From: an uncultured Aquimarina sp.
GTDB taxonomy: Bacteria; Bacteroidota; Bacteroidia; Flavobacteriales; Flavobacteriaceae
DNA length: 64,000 nucleotides
Assembly (NCBI GenBank): GCA_947492105.1
Contig: CANLMN010000003.1
Span: 167,761 to 231,760, forward strand
Direction: 5' to 3'
This document shows, piece after piece, positions 54,992 through 64,000 of the stretch (within the stretch, counting starts at the first letter, position 1; the number at the start of each line of letters is the position of its first letter). Position numbers and translations under genes: made by a program. The notes beneath the pieces are model-generated. The model did not search any database. It was not told where the DNA came from and worked only from the letters and a program-made list of their open reading frames with translations.

Positions 54992-55651
54992 ATGAGTGGA
55001 TTGATACAATCTTCAATAGCAAGAAAAGTAGCTATGGCACTTTCGGGGCTTTTTTTAGTATTTTTCTTATTGCAACATTTCTCCATTAATTTTATCTCGC
55101 TATTTAGTCCAGATCTATTTAATGAAATTTCACATTTTATGGGGACTAATCCTGTTGTGCAATTTCTCTTACAGCCAATATTAATATTTGCTGTAATATT
55201 CCATTTTGTAATGGGGTTTGTTTTAGAGATCAAAAACAACAAAGCACGTGTTGTCAAGTATGCCAAGTACAATGGAGGGGCTAATGCTTCTTGGATGTCC
55301 AGAAATATGATTCTTTCTGGATTAGTAGTTTTGGCATTTTTGGGCTTACATTTCTATGATTTTTGGGTTCCAGAGATTGTTTATAAATATGTAGAAACCA
55401 ATCCAGAACTTCCTACTAGATACTATGAGGAGTTAGTGCACAAATTTGAGAGTCCAGTAAGAACTGGTTTATATGTTTTGTCATTTGTCTTTTTGACATT
55501 ACACTTATGGCATGGATTTGCTTCATCCTTTCAATCTGTAGGATTCAATAATAAATTTTCAATTGCTGCTACAAAATTCGCAAAAGTATTCGCTATTGCG
55601 ATTCCTTTGGGATTTGTAATCGTAGCTGTTGTTCATCATTTAAACCATTAA
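54992..55651 (+). CDS. sdhC: succinate dehydrogenase cytochrome b subunit
   Basis: Membrane subunit that holds heme b and reduces menaquinone. The 219 residues form five membrane helices, as in the type B enzymes where one long subunit replaces SdhC and SdhD. His residues suitable for heme are visible in [45 protein letters not shown] and VAVVHHLNH. First gene of the operon. Confidence 0.93.
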   Translation: MSGLIQSSIARKVAMALSGLFLVFFLLQHFSINFISLFSPDLFNEISHFMGTNPVVQFLLQPILIFAVIFHFVMGFVLEIKNNKARVVKYAKYNGGANASWMSRNMILSGLVVLAFLGLHFYDFWVPEIVYKYVETNPELPTRYYEELVHKFESPVRTGLYVLSFVFLTLHLWHGFASSFQSVGFNNKFSIAATKFAKVFAIAIPLGFVIVAVVHHLNH

Positions 55652-55664
55652 AATAGTTGCTATC

Positions 55665-57680
55665 ATGTCAATTTTAGATTCAAAAATACCTGAAGGACCA
55701 CTGGTAGATAAGTGGACAAAACATAAAAACACAATTAATCTTGTCAATCCTGCGAACAAAAGAAATATCGATATCATTGTTGTCGGTACTGGTTTGGCAG
55801 GAGGTAGTGCGGCCGCAACCTTGGCCGAACTTGGATATAATGTAAAAACGTTTTGTTATCAAGATTCTCCTAGACGTGCACACTCTATTGCTGCACAAGG
55901 TGGGATCAATGCCGCAAAAAATTATCAAGGAGATGGTGACTCTGATTATAGACTGTTTTATGATACCGTAAAAGGAGGAGATTACCGTTCTAGAGAAGCA
56001 AATGTATATCGTTTGGCAGAGGTGTCTGCAAATATCATTGACCAGTGTGTTGCACAAGGGGTGCCTTTTGCAAGAGAATATGGAGGACTATTGGATAACC
56101 GTTCTTTTGGAGGCGTTTTGGTATCAAGAACTTTTTATGCCAAAGGACAGACTGGACAACAGTTATTGTTAGGAGCGTATTCTGCTATGAATAGACAGAT
56201 TAACCGAGGAAAAATTCAGGCCTTTAATCGCCATGAAATGTTGGATTTGGTTAAGGTGGATGGCAAAGCGCGTGGGATAATCGCCCGTGATTTGGTTACC
56301 GGAGAGATCGAAAGACACTCAGCCCATGCGGTAGTATTGGCGTCTGGTGGATATGGAAATGTATTCTTTTTGAGTACAAATGCTATGGGGAGTAATGTAA
56401 TGGCAGCTTGGAGAGCGCATCGTCGAGGTGCATTCTTTGCAAACCCATGTTATACACAAATACATCCTACTTGTATACCTGTATCTGGAGAGCATCAGTC
56501 AAAGTTGACATTGATGTCAGAATCTTTGCGTAATGATGGTCGTATCTGGGTGCCTAAAAGAAAAGAAGATGCTGTAGCGATACGAGAAGGAAAGCTGAAG
56601 GCTACAGAATTAACAGAAGAACAACGAGATTATTACTTAGAGCGTCGATATCCTGCATTTGGGAATCTTGTGCCTCGTGATGTGGCATCAAGAGCAGCAA
56701 AAGAACGTTGTGATGCAGGTTTTGGTGTAAACAAAACAGGAGAGGCTGTTTATCTGGATTTTGCCGCTGCAATACAACGTTACGGAAAAGAAAAAGCATT
56801 GACCTCTGGTATAGAGAATCCAACTGCAGCACAAGTGTTGCAGTTAGGAGAAGAGGTGATAGAGAATAAGTATGGAAACTTATTCCAGATGTATGAAAAA
56901 ATTGTAGATGAAAACCCGTATAAATCACCTATGATGATCTATCCTGCGGTACACTATACAATGGGTGGATTATGGGTTGATTATAATTTACAAACAACAA
57001 TCCCTGGCTGTTATGCAGCAGGAGAGGCAAACTTCTCAGATCACGGAGCAAACAGATTGGGGGCTTCTGCGTTAATGCAGGGTCTTGCGGATGGTTATTT
57101 TGTATTGCCATATACCATAGGAGACTATCTGTCAAAAGATATTAGGACAGGAAAAATCCCAACGGATACACCAGAGTTTGATCAGGCTGAGAAGGAAACT
57201 CGGGCGCGTATAGAAAAATTGATGAATGGTGCAGGAACACATTCTGTAGATTATTACCACAAAAAATTAGGTAAAATCATGTGGGATAAGTGTGGAATGT
57301 CTAGAAACGAAAAAGGTCTAAAAGAGGCTATCAAGGAAATTTCTCAATTGAGAGAGGATTTTTGGAAGAATGTAAAAGTGCCAGGTACAGCGAATAGCTT
57401 GAACCAAGAATTAGAAAAAGCTGGGCGTGTAGCAGATTTCTTAGAATTAGGAGAGCTGTTTGCCAAAGATGCACTAGATAGACGGGAATCTTGTGGAGGA
57501 CATTTTAGAGAAGAATCTGTAGAATTGACTGGCGAACAAAAAGGAGAAGCACTTAGAGATGATGAGAATTTTAAGTATGTTTCTGCTTGGGAGTATAAAG
57601 GTGAGCCAAAAGATGCACAATTGCATAAAGAAGAACTTACTTTTGATAATATAGAATTAAAAACACGTAGTTACAAATAA
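55665..57680 (+). CDS. sdhA: succinate dehydrogenase flavoprotein subunit
   Basis: Catalytic FAD subunit of 671 residues (fumarate-reductase-like length). FAD binding [20 protein letters not shown] (about 39-58), the His73 that holds FAD covalently in [15 protein letters not shown], and [16 protein letters not shown] with the substrate-binding His and Thr. [17 protein letters not shown] and the C-terminal [12 protein letters not shown] are standard. 13 bases after sdhC. Confidence 0.97.
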   Translation: MSILDSKIPEGPLVDKWTKHKNTINLVNPANKRNIDIIVVGTGLAGGSAAATLAELGYNVKTFCYQDSPRRAHSIAAQGGINAAKNYQGDGDSDYRLFYDTVKGGDYRSREANVYRLAEVSANIIDQCVAQGVPFAREYGGLLDNRSFGGVLVSRTFYAKGQTGQQLLLGAYSAMNRQINRGKIQAFNRHEMLDLVKVDGKARGIIARDLVTGEIERHSAHAVVLASGGYGNVFFLSTNAMGSNVMAAWRAHRRGAFFANPCYTQIHPTCIPVSGEHQSKLTLMSESLRNDGRIWVPKRKEDAVAIREGKLKATELTEEQRDYYLERRYPAFGNLVPRDVASRAAKERCDAGFGVNKTGEAVYLDFAAAIQRYGKEKALTSGIENPTAAQVLQLGEEVIENKYGNLFQMYEKIVDENPYKSPMMIYPAVHYTMGGLWVDYNLQTTIPGCYAAGEANFSDHGANRLGASALMQGLADGYFVLPYTIGDYLSKDIRTGKIPTDTPEFDQAEKETRARIEKLMNGAGTHSVDYYHKKLGKIMWDKCGMSRNEKGLKEAIKEISQLREDFWKNVKVPGTANSLNQELEKAGRVADFLELGELFAKDALDRRESCGGHFREESVELTGEQKGEALRDDENFKYVSAWEYKGEPKDAQLHKEELTFDNIELKTRSYK

Positions 57681-57753
57681 GTGTCAATTGATTTAATGTG
57701 CTATTAGTCAATTGTAACGATAGGTTATTTGTGCATTTTTAAAAAAAAGAGCT

Positions 57754-58503
57754 ATGAAGTTAACATTAAAAATATGGCGTCAAAGTGATGCTAAAGCAAA
57801 AGGGAATATTGTAGATTACAATGTTACTGGCATCGAAGGTGATATGTCTTTTTTGGAAATGTTGGACGTGCTAAATGAGCAGTTAATTGCCAAGGGTGAC
57901 GATCCTGTAGTATTTGATCATGATTGTCGAGAGGGAATTTGTGGAGCTTGTTCGTTGCAGATCAATGGAGAGCCACATGGTCCAGATCGATTAGTGACGA
58001 CTTGTCAATTGCACATGCGTAAATTTAAAGATGGTGATACTATTTATATAGAACCTTTTAGGGCAAAGGCGTTTCCAGTTGTCAAAGATTTGATGATTGA
58101 TCGTAGTGCTTTTGACCGTATTCAGCATGCTGGTGGATATATATCAGTCAATACATCTGGTAATACTATAGATGCAAATGCTATACCAGTGAATAAGGAT
58201 GATGCAGATGATGCATTTGCTGCTGCTACTTGTATTGGATGTGGAGCTTGTGTTGCAGCTTGTAAGAATGCTTCGGCTATGCTTTTTACCTCTGCAAAAG
58301 TATCACAATATGCTTTGTTGCCTCAAGGGCAAGTAGAAGCTACTGATAGGGTGCTTGCAATGGTAAACCAAATGGATGATGAGGGCTTTGGTAACTGTAC
58401 CAATACTGGAGCTTGTGAGATTGAGTGTCCAAAAGGAATTTCTTTGGAGAATATTGCTCGTATGAATAGAGAGTATTTGAGTGCTTCGTTAGTGACGAAG
58501 TAA
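57754..58503 (+). CDS. sdhB: succinate dehydrogenase iron-sulfur subunit
   Basis: Electron-transfer subunit of 249 residues. The [2Fe-2S] cluster motif is [15 protein letters not shown] (about 53-67) with a further Cys in VTTCQL, then the [4Fe-4S]/[3Fe-4S] motifs [15 protein letters not shown] and [14 protein letters not shown]. It passes electrons from FAD to the heme subunit. Last gene of sdhCAB; terminator at 58549-58597. Confidence 0.97.
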   Translation: MKLTLKIWRQSDAKAKGNIVDYNVTGIEGDMSFLEMLDVLNEQLIAKGDDPVVFDHDCREGICGACSLQINGEPHGPDRLVTTCQLHMRKFKDGDTIYIEPFRAKAFPVVKDLMIDRSAFDRIQHAGGYISVNTSGNTIDANAIPVNKDDADDAFAAATCIGCGACVAACKNASAMLFTSAKVSQYALLPQGQVEATDRVLAMVNQMDDEGFGNCTNTGACEIECPKGISLENIARMNREYLSASLVTK

Positions 58504-58548
58504 TAGGAATAAAATAGATTTGTTGTAAACCAAACTGTTTATAGCGAA

Positions 58549-58597
58549 AAAAATAGGTCAATAGTACATCATTTGTGCTATTGACCTATTTTTTTTT
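58549..58597. terminator. terminator between sdhB and the M28 peptidase gene
   Basis: Arms AAAAATAGGTCAATAG (58549-58564) and CTATTGACCTATTTTT (58578-58593), A-run before and T-run after: works both ways, serving sdhCAB and the convergent peptidase gene. Confidence 0.9.
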
Positions 58598-58616
58598 GGA
58601 GGTTTTGATTCAGGTG

Positions 58617-60944
58617 TCATATTGTGGTTTGTGGCAGTTTTATGGTTCTTTTCAGGATAACAGCATCATTGAGTATAAAAGGTTTTGGCATCATGTTCTG
58701 TGGTCGTTCCGGGACAGTAAAATGTTTGTTGCGAAGTAGGTCAAACGAACTTTCGTATAGCGTGATCTGGGGTAGGCTGTTTTTTGCAAAATGTAACTCT
58801 AATTCTAATGGCATATTTTGGCTGGGATAATACGTAAGTAGGCGGCGATTCCATCTTTTGGTAAATGGGTTGTAGGTATTACCGTTTTTGTAGATAAAAT
58901 CACGAGCTGTGGCGCCATTAACTAGAAGTTTTTGGAAGTTGAATTTTTTATCCAAAAATAAATCATAGCGATGTACTGCGCGCTGCGGTGTGATGCATAC
59001 AGTTACAATACGGGTATTCGTAACGATAGTGTCTCGGGATATCGTGACTAATGGGGTTGCAATTGTTTTGTATGGGGCAGGGCTTGTTTGGCTAAAAGTG
59101 GAGCCGTATTTGCTGTAAAAGGCCGTTGTAACTTCCGGAAGGGATGTTTTTTTTGGTTTGATGTAATTCTCTGTCCAGGGGTCTAATAATTGATCATAGG
59201 TAGCCCATATAGCTTTTTTTGTAGTTATGTCTGCTACGTATACGAGACTATTCGGTTTTTTACGCTCCACAGTGAAACTGGATTGTATATGTGCTTTGCC
59301 CAGAAAAATAAAAGCGATAAATGCTGCGATATATCCAAAAATCTTCTTTTTTGGATAGAAATGAAATATAGGTTGCATTACAGCGAATAATAATACGGTG
59401 AGTAAGGAAGATAGGAATAAGACTTTTAGCCCCAAGGCTATCGGAAAATCTTTGATGAATGGAGTAAGAATAAAAATTGCAGGTAGTCCTAGCAAAACTA
59501 ATAAATATACCAAGGGTTTTTCTTGTCGAATCCATAGAAATAAACTTAATAGCCCAAAATAGAAAATGAGCACTAGATAGCCGGCGCCAGGAAGAAAAAT
59601 AGCCGAAGCGGCAGTGATGAGTAACCATAGAAATAATGGCGCAATGAAAAAGTCAATACCGTTTTGATTTTTTGTAAATCTGTGATACGTCCAAAAACAA
59701 ACTGCAATACTCCAAAATACAAAGGTTATAATGTAGTTATGACCATTATAAGGGAAATCTTGTAATATTTCGGCATAGTGTGGATATAAATATTGTAGAA
59801 ATTTCCACCCAAGAAAGGTGCTGCCGCTAGAAATAATTAATGATATGGTAAGGGGGATAAAACCTCTTGCCATTTGCAAAGATTTTAGACGATTTTCTCT
59901 AAGTCCATAAAACAATAATATGATAAAAATCAGTGTAGCAAGTCCCAGTAATGGAAAACTCCAAGAAAACGGATAGCTTATGATTTTTAGAAATGGCATG
60001 TTGAAATAGATCAAATCTTCGCTGGATTCAAAATTATCCAGTGGTATGGTCGCAAAATGAGGTAGCAGTGTCATCAAGTAGCTTCCTTGGTGCTTGAGAG
60101 TGTTCAGATCAAGGCGCTCCCAGGTATCGTTTGCAGTGTGGTAGTCGTAATGGTCGTCAATAAATGCAAAATTGAGGCCGTTAATTTTGCCTTGTTTCCG
60201 AAATATAGTCAAATCGGTGTCATTGGGCATCAATTTATAAATGCTATAGGCTAGAGAATTGGTTACAGGGTAGGGAACATCCGCCTTGGAGAATTCTTTG
60301 ATTAGTTGACTGTTCTTGGTAGTGGTCTCAACGAGCATGAAGGAGGGGCCACCACTGCCTCTTGCTTCAAAGTTCAGTGCGAGTCCAATATCTTTGATCC
60401 AAGGGTGTTCATCAACAAATAATTGTGCACCATGTAGTCCAAATTCTTCACCGTCGCTAAATAAGATGATCAAATCATTTTTCGGGATTGGAGTGGTGTG
60501 TAGAAAAGCTCGTACACTTTCTAGAATTGTAGCAATGCCACTAGCGTCATCACTGGCCCCATAAGACGCATGCGGATTGCTGTCGTAATGGGCAACTAGA
60601 AGCAAAGCTTTTCCATCTCCAGAACCTTTGATTCGGGCTATGATATTTTCTACGTGACTTACGGTTCCTGTTTTTCCAACGGCGATACCCTTCTGGATTT
60701 TGGGAGAGGTTCCTAGGTTTTTTAGTGCATTAATAAGGTATTGTTGTGCTTTTTTGTGCGCATCATTTCCAGCAAAATGTGGGGCAGAGGTTAAGCTTTT
60801 TATGTGTGTTAGTGCGCGTGATGTAGAAAAAGCTTCTTTTGAGGTGTCTTTGTCGGTAAAACTCTGGGGCATTAGATAGTAGAGGCTGTACCAAACGGCA
60901 AAAATTATGAGAATTAAGGTTCGGAATGTAGGAAATTTGCTCAT
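58617..60944 (-). CDS. M28-family membrane aminopeptidase
   Basis: Protein of 775 residues from the ATG at 60944. N-terminal helix (about 8-24). The Zn-peptidase domain follows with His119 (VAHYDS), Asp132 (GASDDASG), Glu166/Glu167 (FSDGEEFGLHG), Glu in LNFEARGSGGPS, and a last His (YHTANDTWERLD). Then comes a region of about eight membrane helices (about 325-560) and a C-terminal extracytoplasmic domain. The two di-zinc sites are complete, so it should be active at the periplasmic face, removing N-terminal residues of peptides (inference from family). Confidence 0.9.
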   Translation of the reverse strand: MSKFPTFRTLILIIFAVWYSLYYLMPQSFTDKDTSKEAFSTSRALTHIKSLTSAPHFAGNDAHKKAQQYLINALKNLGTSPKIQKGIAVGKTGTVSHVENIIARIKGSGDGKALLLVAHYDSNPHASYGASDDASGIATILESVRAFLHTTPIPKNDLIILFSDGEEFGLHGAQLFVDEHPWIKDIGLALNFEARGSGGPSFMLVETTTKNSQLIKEFSKADVPYPVTNSLAYSIYKLMPNDTDLTIFRKQGKINGLNFAFIDDHYDYHTANDTWERLDLNTLKHQGSYLMTLLPHFATIPLDNFESSEDLIYFNMPFLKIISYPFSWSFPLLGLATLIFIILLFYGLRENRLKSLQMARGFIPLTISLIISSGSTFLGWKFLQYLYPHYAEILQDFPYNGHNYIITFVFWSIAVCFWTYHRFTKNQNGIDFFIAPLFLWLLITAASAIFLPGAGYLVLIFYFGLLSLFLWIRQEKPLVYLLVLLGLPAIFILTPFIKDFPIALGLKVLFLSSLLTVLLFAVMQPIFHFYPKKKIFGYIAAFIAFIFLGKAHIQSSFTVERKKPNSLVYVADITTKKAIWATYDQLLDPWTENYIKPKKTSLPEVTTAFYSKYGSTFSQTSPAPYKTIATPLVTISRDTIVTNTRIVTVCITPQRAVHRYDLFLDKKFNFQKLLVNGATARDFIYKNGNTYNPFTKRWNRRLLTYYPSQNMPLELELHFAKNSLPQITLYESSFDLLRNKHFTVPERPQNMMPKPFILNDAVILKRTIKLPQTTI

Positions 60945-61061
60945 ATATATAGTGGTTGTACACAAAGGTAAGAAATATGGTTGGTTTGGTATTTCTAAAG
61001 CTAATATTTGCGTATTACATTAAAAATCAATATATTTAAGATTAACGTAAAATTTGGGGAT

Positions 61062-61553
61062 ATGGGAATAATTAGTTTTCAGGGCAATCGCCCTACCGTA
61101 AAAAAGCGCCTAGAAGAGGCGATTAAAGTATCAGATTACATGACAAAAAAGCTGATCACCTTTAGTCCGGAGCAATCGCTGGTAGAGGTTATGGAGTTAC
61201 TTGTCAAGCATAAGATCACTGGAGGGCCAGTGGTCGATGAGAATAATATGCTATTGGGGATCATATCGGACTCTGACTGTATGAAAAAAATTAGTGAGAA
61301 TCGATATTTTAATATTCCTATGGGAGGTACAAAAAAGGTAATGGAATATATGAGTACCAATGTAGAGACTATCGAAGGCGGGAAAAGTGTTTTTGATGCA
61401 GCCATGCAGTTTAGTAAAAGTAGGTATAGGCGTTTTCCAGTGATTCAGGATGGTCAATTAATCGGACAAATAAGTCAAGGAGATGTCTTGAGTGCTGCCC
61501 TTGAGTTGCATGCCGAGCATTGGAGAGACCATGGAAAACGTAACATTGCTTAG
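61062..61553 (+). CDS. CBS-domain protein
   Basis: Protein of 163 residues from the ATG at 61062. Two CBS domains: the first about residues 25-85 (VSDYMTKKLITFSPEQSLVE, GGPVVDENNMLLGIISDSDC), the second about 95-150 (VMEYMSTNVETIEGGKSVFD, RRFPVIQDGQLIGQISQGDV). CBS pairs bind adenosine nucleotides and usually regulate a partner; none is adjacent. Starts upstream of 61062 lie in the gap after the M28 gene. Confidence 0.87.
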   Translation: MGIISFQGNRPTVKKRLEEAIKVSDYMTKKLITFSPEQSLVEVMELLVKHKITGGPVVDENNMLLGIISDSDCMKKISENRYFNIPMGGTKKVMEYMSTNVETIEGGKSVFDAAMQFSKSRYRRFPVIQDGQLIGQISQGDVLSAALELHAEHWRDHGKRNIA

Positions 61554-61767
61554 GCAAAACGAAATTTAGAGTATTGCAGATTGATGCAAAGCTCATAGCA
61601 TTAGAGGATGTCTTTTCCGAAGGTAACTGTTTTGGAAGAGGCTTTTTTTGTGGTTTGAAGTCGTAGTAAGTAAAACGAAACAATAGCAAAAAAAAATAGC
61701 TTTGTTTGTTTTTGATAAAGATGTTCCGACGCTAGAGAAAGGTGAGCTGATGTTCTACTGGATGGTG

Positions 61768-62118
61768 CTAACTACGTTTTACAAGCGCATAAAAATCATT
61801 ATCTAGAGGCAAGTATCCTTGATCGTACACAAAAAAATATACTTTTCCGACTTTGGTCGTATAGATACTAGTAAAAAGTTCAAAATCAAAACCTTTGGCA
61901 AGCATTTTGGTTTTTGTGGTTTTGGTTTTGTTATGAGGATTCAGGTGTTCAAGAATCCTATGGTTTTTACGTAATTGGTTATTGGTATTCCGAATAAGGT
62001 TTTTGCTATCTTTATTGTGTTTGTTATGAAAAGCATTCCGACAGTGATCGCTGCAGAATTTTTTATCAATACGGCCTACAATTTTTTCTCCACATTCAGG
62101 ACAAGGCTTTGATGACAT
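61768..62118 (-). CDS. Zn-ribbon protein (DUF2116-like)
   Basis: Protein of 116 residues beginning MSSKPCPECGEKIVGRIDKK followed by FCSDHCRNAFHNKHN: a treble-clef or Zn-ribbon pair CPECG and CSDHC, typical of small DUF2116-type proteins. The remaining part is basic (NTNNQLRKNHRILEHLNPHN) and a beta-rich C-terminal piece. Possible nucleic-acid binder; function unknown. Confidence 0.75.
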   Translation of the reverse strand: MSSKPCPECGEKIVGRIDKKFCSDHCRNAFHNKHNKDSKNLIRNTNNQLRKNHRILEHLNPHNKTKTTKTKMLAKGFDFELFTSIYTTKVGKVYFFVYDQGYLPLDNDFYALVKRS

Positions 62119-62217
62119 ATCTTAAAAAAGACTAAAGGTTATGATTCTTCACTCTTAGTTAAACAAATAATCCAATCCCACGCGTAATGTAATTATGCTG
62201 TCTAATCGAGTGTTGTA

Positions 62218-62868
62218 TTAATTAGAAGCATAAAGGTAAGAAGTTTTTACAGTGTTTTGCTCTTCTTCATTGGCTAATTTTTCGATAAAAGCAACCGCAC
62301 CTTTTTTGTTCTCAATAAAGTATTTGCCAGGTTCTAAAAGGGTAAGATCGATAACACCTGTGCTTTTTGTTAATACATGTACCGTATTTTTGATCTCAAA
62401 CAGTTTTATAACATCACCTTCTTCAAAGTTTAGTACAGTAATGATATTTCCTTCTTGTTTGATGTCAATAGCCTGTCTATTTTTTAATAAGCTTAGTTCC
62501 TCTAGTGTTTCTTCATCTTCCGTTTTTTCAGAAGCATCTTCTGTCACAATATAAGATGAATCTAAAGGAGGGGCAACATATAATTCTATTTCGGTACGCT
62601 CTATGGTTGTAGATTTGCCATTTGCGTTCTCTATAACATAGAGTCCATTCGGCAATTGGCTTAGGTCAATGTAGTCTCTAGTTTTTGATAAAATATGAAC
62701 TCCAGTTTCTGCTTCAAATAATTTGATTTCATCTCCATCTCGAAAATCAAGAACGGTTACGATATATCCTTCAGTTTGAATTTCTAGCTCTTTTTCTTTG
62801 TTGTCCGTCGCAAAAGCGAAGGAAAAAACGAATAAAAACGATAAAATGGTTAACGTATTTTTTTTCAT
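62218..62868 (-). CDS. exported protein with two sorting-domain-like repeats
   Basis: Protein of 216 residues from the ATG at 62868 (signal peptide MKKNTLTILSFLFVFSFAFA). Two similar units of about 65 residues: VTVLDFRDGDEIKLFEAETG with later IDLSQLPNGLYVIENANGK, and ITVLNFEEGDVIKLFEIKNT with later IDLTLLEPGKYFIENKKG. These resemble the G..v.lf...G / id.s.l..G.Y.i pattern of C-terminal T9SS domains but lie inside the chain. An acidic linker (about 105-135) joins them. Function unknown; probably periplasmic or surface-bound. Confidence 0.65.
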   Translation of the reverse strand: MKKNTLTILSFLFVFSFAFATDNKEKELEIQTEGYIVTVLDFRDGDEIKLFEAETGVHILSKTRDYIDLSQLPNGLYVIENANGKSTTIERTEIELYVAPPLDSSYIVTEDASEKTEDEETLEELSLLKNRQAIDIKQEGNIITVLNFEEGDVIKLFEIKNTVHVLTKSTGVIDLTLLEPGKYFIENKKGAVAFIEKLANEEEQNTVKTSYLYASN

Positions 62869-63349
62869 ATCAATTGGAGGTTTAACCTTACATTTATTAC
62901 AACTAAAGTGCAATTTTAAGATAATATTAGGATTAAAAGAAATGTATCTATGTGTTTTAGTTTATAAGAGTTTTTATATCGATGAAATACACATATTTTG
63001 ATAATTATTAACAATTATTAATTTAATTGCCAGAAAATCCGCATTTTATATTTTTTATAATTGTTTAAAAGTGTTTTTTATTCGATGAAAGGTGAATTGT
63101 GTCAGTTCAGATACTTATTAAGTATTTTAGATAGCTGATTATGTATGTGTTTTTTTATTGTTCAAGTGTTTATTTTTTTTATTGTGTAGAGATGGTAGGA
63201 AAATAATGTCAATATTTTTTAATGGTAATTGAGTTTCTTATTTGTTATTTAAACGTGTTTATTTGGTATTTGGTGGTATGGCGTAAGGAATAGTTAAGCC
63301 TTAAAATTTCGCAGTATATTCCAATACATTAATAGGTGTTCAGGAGGTT

Positions 63350-63512
63350 AATACCATTTGAAAAATAATTACCGGCTAATAATTCGGTTCTTTTTCTATT
63401 ATTTTGAGCTATAAAATTAAATCGTAGCTAAGGCTATGCATGAATTTTATAGCTCAAACTAGCGAAAAATAGTTCAATTATTTTAGCCTACAATTACATT
63501 TTAACTGGTATG
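63350..63512. repeat. dispersed ATACC element, full-length copy, inverted relative to 3700
   Basis: Starts AATACCATTTGAAAAATAAT, ends TTACATTTTAACTGGTATGA. It contains the reverse complement of the same core (CGTAGCTAAGGCTATG) as the 3700 copy; nearly full-length palindrome. Confidence 0.75.
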
Positions 63513-63585
63513 ATTTATCTCTTTCCGAGATCTTTTGATTTTTGGGCGATACCAATTTCGATTTGTGAGGTGTATTAGTGTATTG

Positions 63586-63662
63586 ATACCGATGTTATTT
63601 TTTTTAAACATGTGATTGTATCACATAGCCTTAGCTACGGAATATATGAACATGATGGTATT
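63586..63662. repeat. smaller element sharing the CATAGCCTTAGCTACG core
   Basis: Starts ATACCGATGTTATTTTTTTT and ends AACATGATGGTATT, an inverted end pair; the centre has CATAGCCTTAGCTACGG as in the large copies. Possibly a deletion form. Confidence 0.5.
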
Positions 63663-63931
63663 GAGGTGGAAAAAGAACAAGTCGATATGCGATATAATAG
63701 GGTAAACTATCAGCCAAAATTGACAAATATGTTTCTTTTGTAAAAACATCTAGCCAATACAGTAGCAAAACTCACAAATAGACACCTTCTCTGTTACGGA
63801 ACTTATACTTTCTGCTCATTTGCTGAAAATACAAAAAGCTGGCACATTGCTATTCTTGCTTTTTGCATTTGTTAATTATTAATTTCTTAGTATTTCTTTA
63901 CCTGATTGCCTGACAATTGTTGTCGGCACGA

Positions 63932-63944
63932 GCGAGACGCTCGC
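63932..63944. repeat. GC-rich hairpin
   Basis: GCGAG (63932-63936) and CTCGC (63940-63944) around ACG. Its composition stands out from the A/T-rich surroundings; such GAGCGAGACGCTCGC motifs recur in some bacterial intergenic repeats. Confidence 0.4.
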
Positions 63945-64000
63945 GCTAGCCCTTAGTTTAGCATAGTTATTCACATAGATATTATTTAACAAAGTTAATA

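Larger units (their letters stand above)
62869..64000. other. repeat-rich end of window, no gene
   Basis: 1.1 kb without a supported gene. Holds the ATACC repeat (63350-63512), a related smaller element (63586-63662), a sequence shared with 25851-25876, and a GC-rich hairpin (63932-63944). Confidence 0.6.

Noticed and set aside
1-64000. CRISPR array, prophage, rRNA, insertion sequence
   Set aside because: No regularly spaced repeats, phage structural genes, rRNA or transposase sequence seen; the dispersed ATACC elements are not regularly spaced.

Overview
This 64 kb window is a low-GC chromosomal segment of a gliding marine member of the Bacteroidota, most likely the family Flavobacteriaceae (Aquimarina/Kordia-like; the genus is inference). 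The evidence is gliding lipoprotein gldH in the ricT-gldH-PBP1A order, a C-terminal type IX secretion (T9SS) sorting domain, Bacteroidota-type promoters (TTG, about 20 bases, TAnnTTTG), A-rich leaders without Shine-Dalgarno sites, menB, and a three-gene menaquinone-type succinate dehydrogenase. No rRNA, CRISPR array, intact insertion sequence or prophage was seen. There is one tRNA (Ala, GGC).

Layout. 1-413: 5' part of menB. 643-7000: an accessory stretch with a gene remnant, two paralogous Cys/His-rich small exported proteins, lipoproteins, a DUF6702-like protein and a HupE/UreJ-like membrane protein; it looks like a metal-handling locus. 7003-17154: housekeeping genes (tRNA-Ala, MATE exporter, enoyl-CoA hydratase, queD, trpS, acyltransferase, an ECF sigma factor with an anti-sigma/beta-barrel partner, recA, trhO). 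17194-25100: radical SAM protein, ricT, gldH, PBP1A, and scoA/scoB separated by a peroxiredoxin. 25101-28982: gene-poor, with a micro-ORF followed by twin terminators, a four-repeat T9SS cargo protein, and broken small membrane ORFs.

28983-34192 is the most distinctive region. A KASIII/OleA-like condensing enzyme, a cytochrome P450, an OleC-like AMP-forming ligase (beta-lactone synthetase type) and an OleD-like reductase together look like a beta-lactone or olefin natural-product cluster. It has no OleB hydrolase, and a possible antisense membrane gene lies between the P450 and oleC.

34401-37205: a DnaJ/TerB protein, then an orphan toxin-like protein with an NELKH (degenerate HExxH) motif overlapping a small exported partner. 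37795-41658: xylose genes xylA, xylB and a GntR/LacI-type regulator. 41889-43505: a leucine-rich-repeat gene broken by two homopolymer frameshifts and lacking its 5' end. 43549-53722: housekeeping (alpha/beta hydrolase, rsmI, DoxX, tdk-alr, mscL, asd, a beta-barrel protein, CYTH, dinB). 54115-62868: a coiled-coil protein, sdhCAB, an M28 membrane peptidase, a CBS protein, a Zn-ribbon protein and a two-repeat exported protein.

A family of imperfect palindromic elements with ends close to ATACCA...TGGTAT (about 75-165 bp) is scattered through the intergenic gaps. It is the main repeat in the window.
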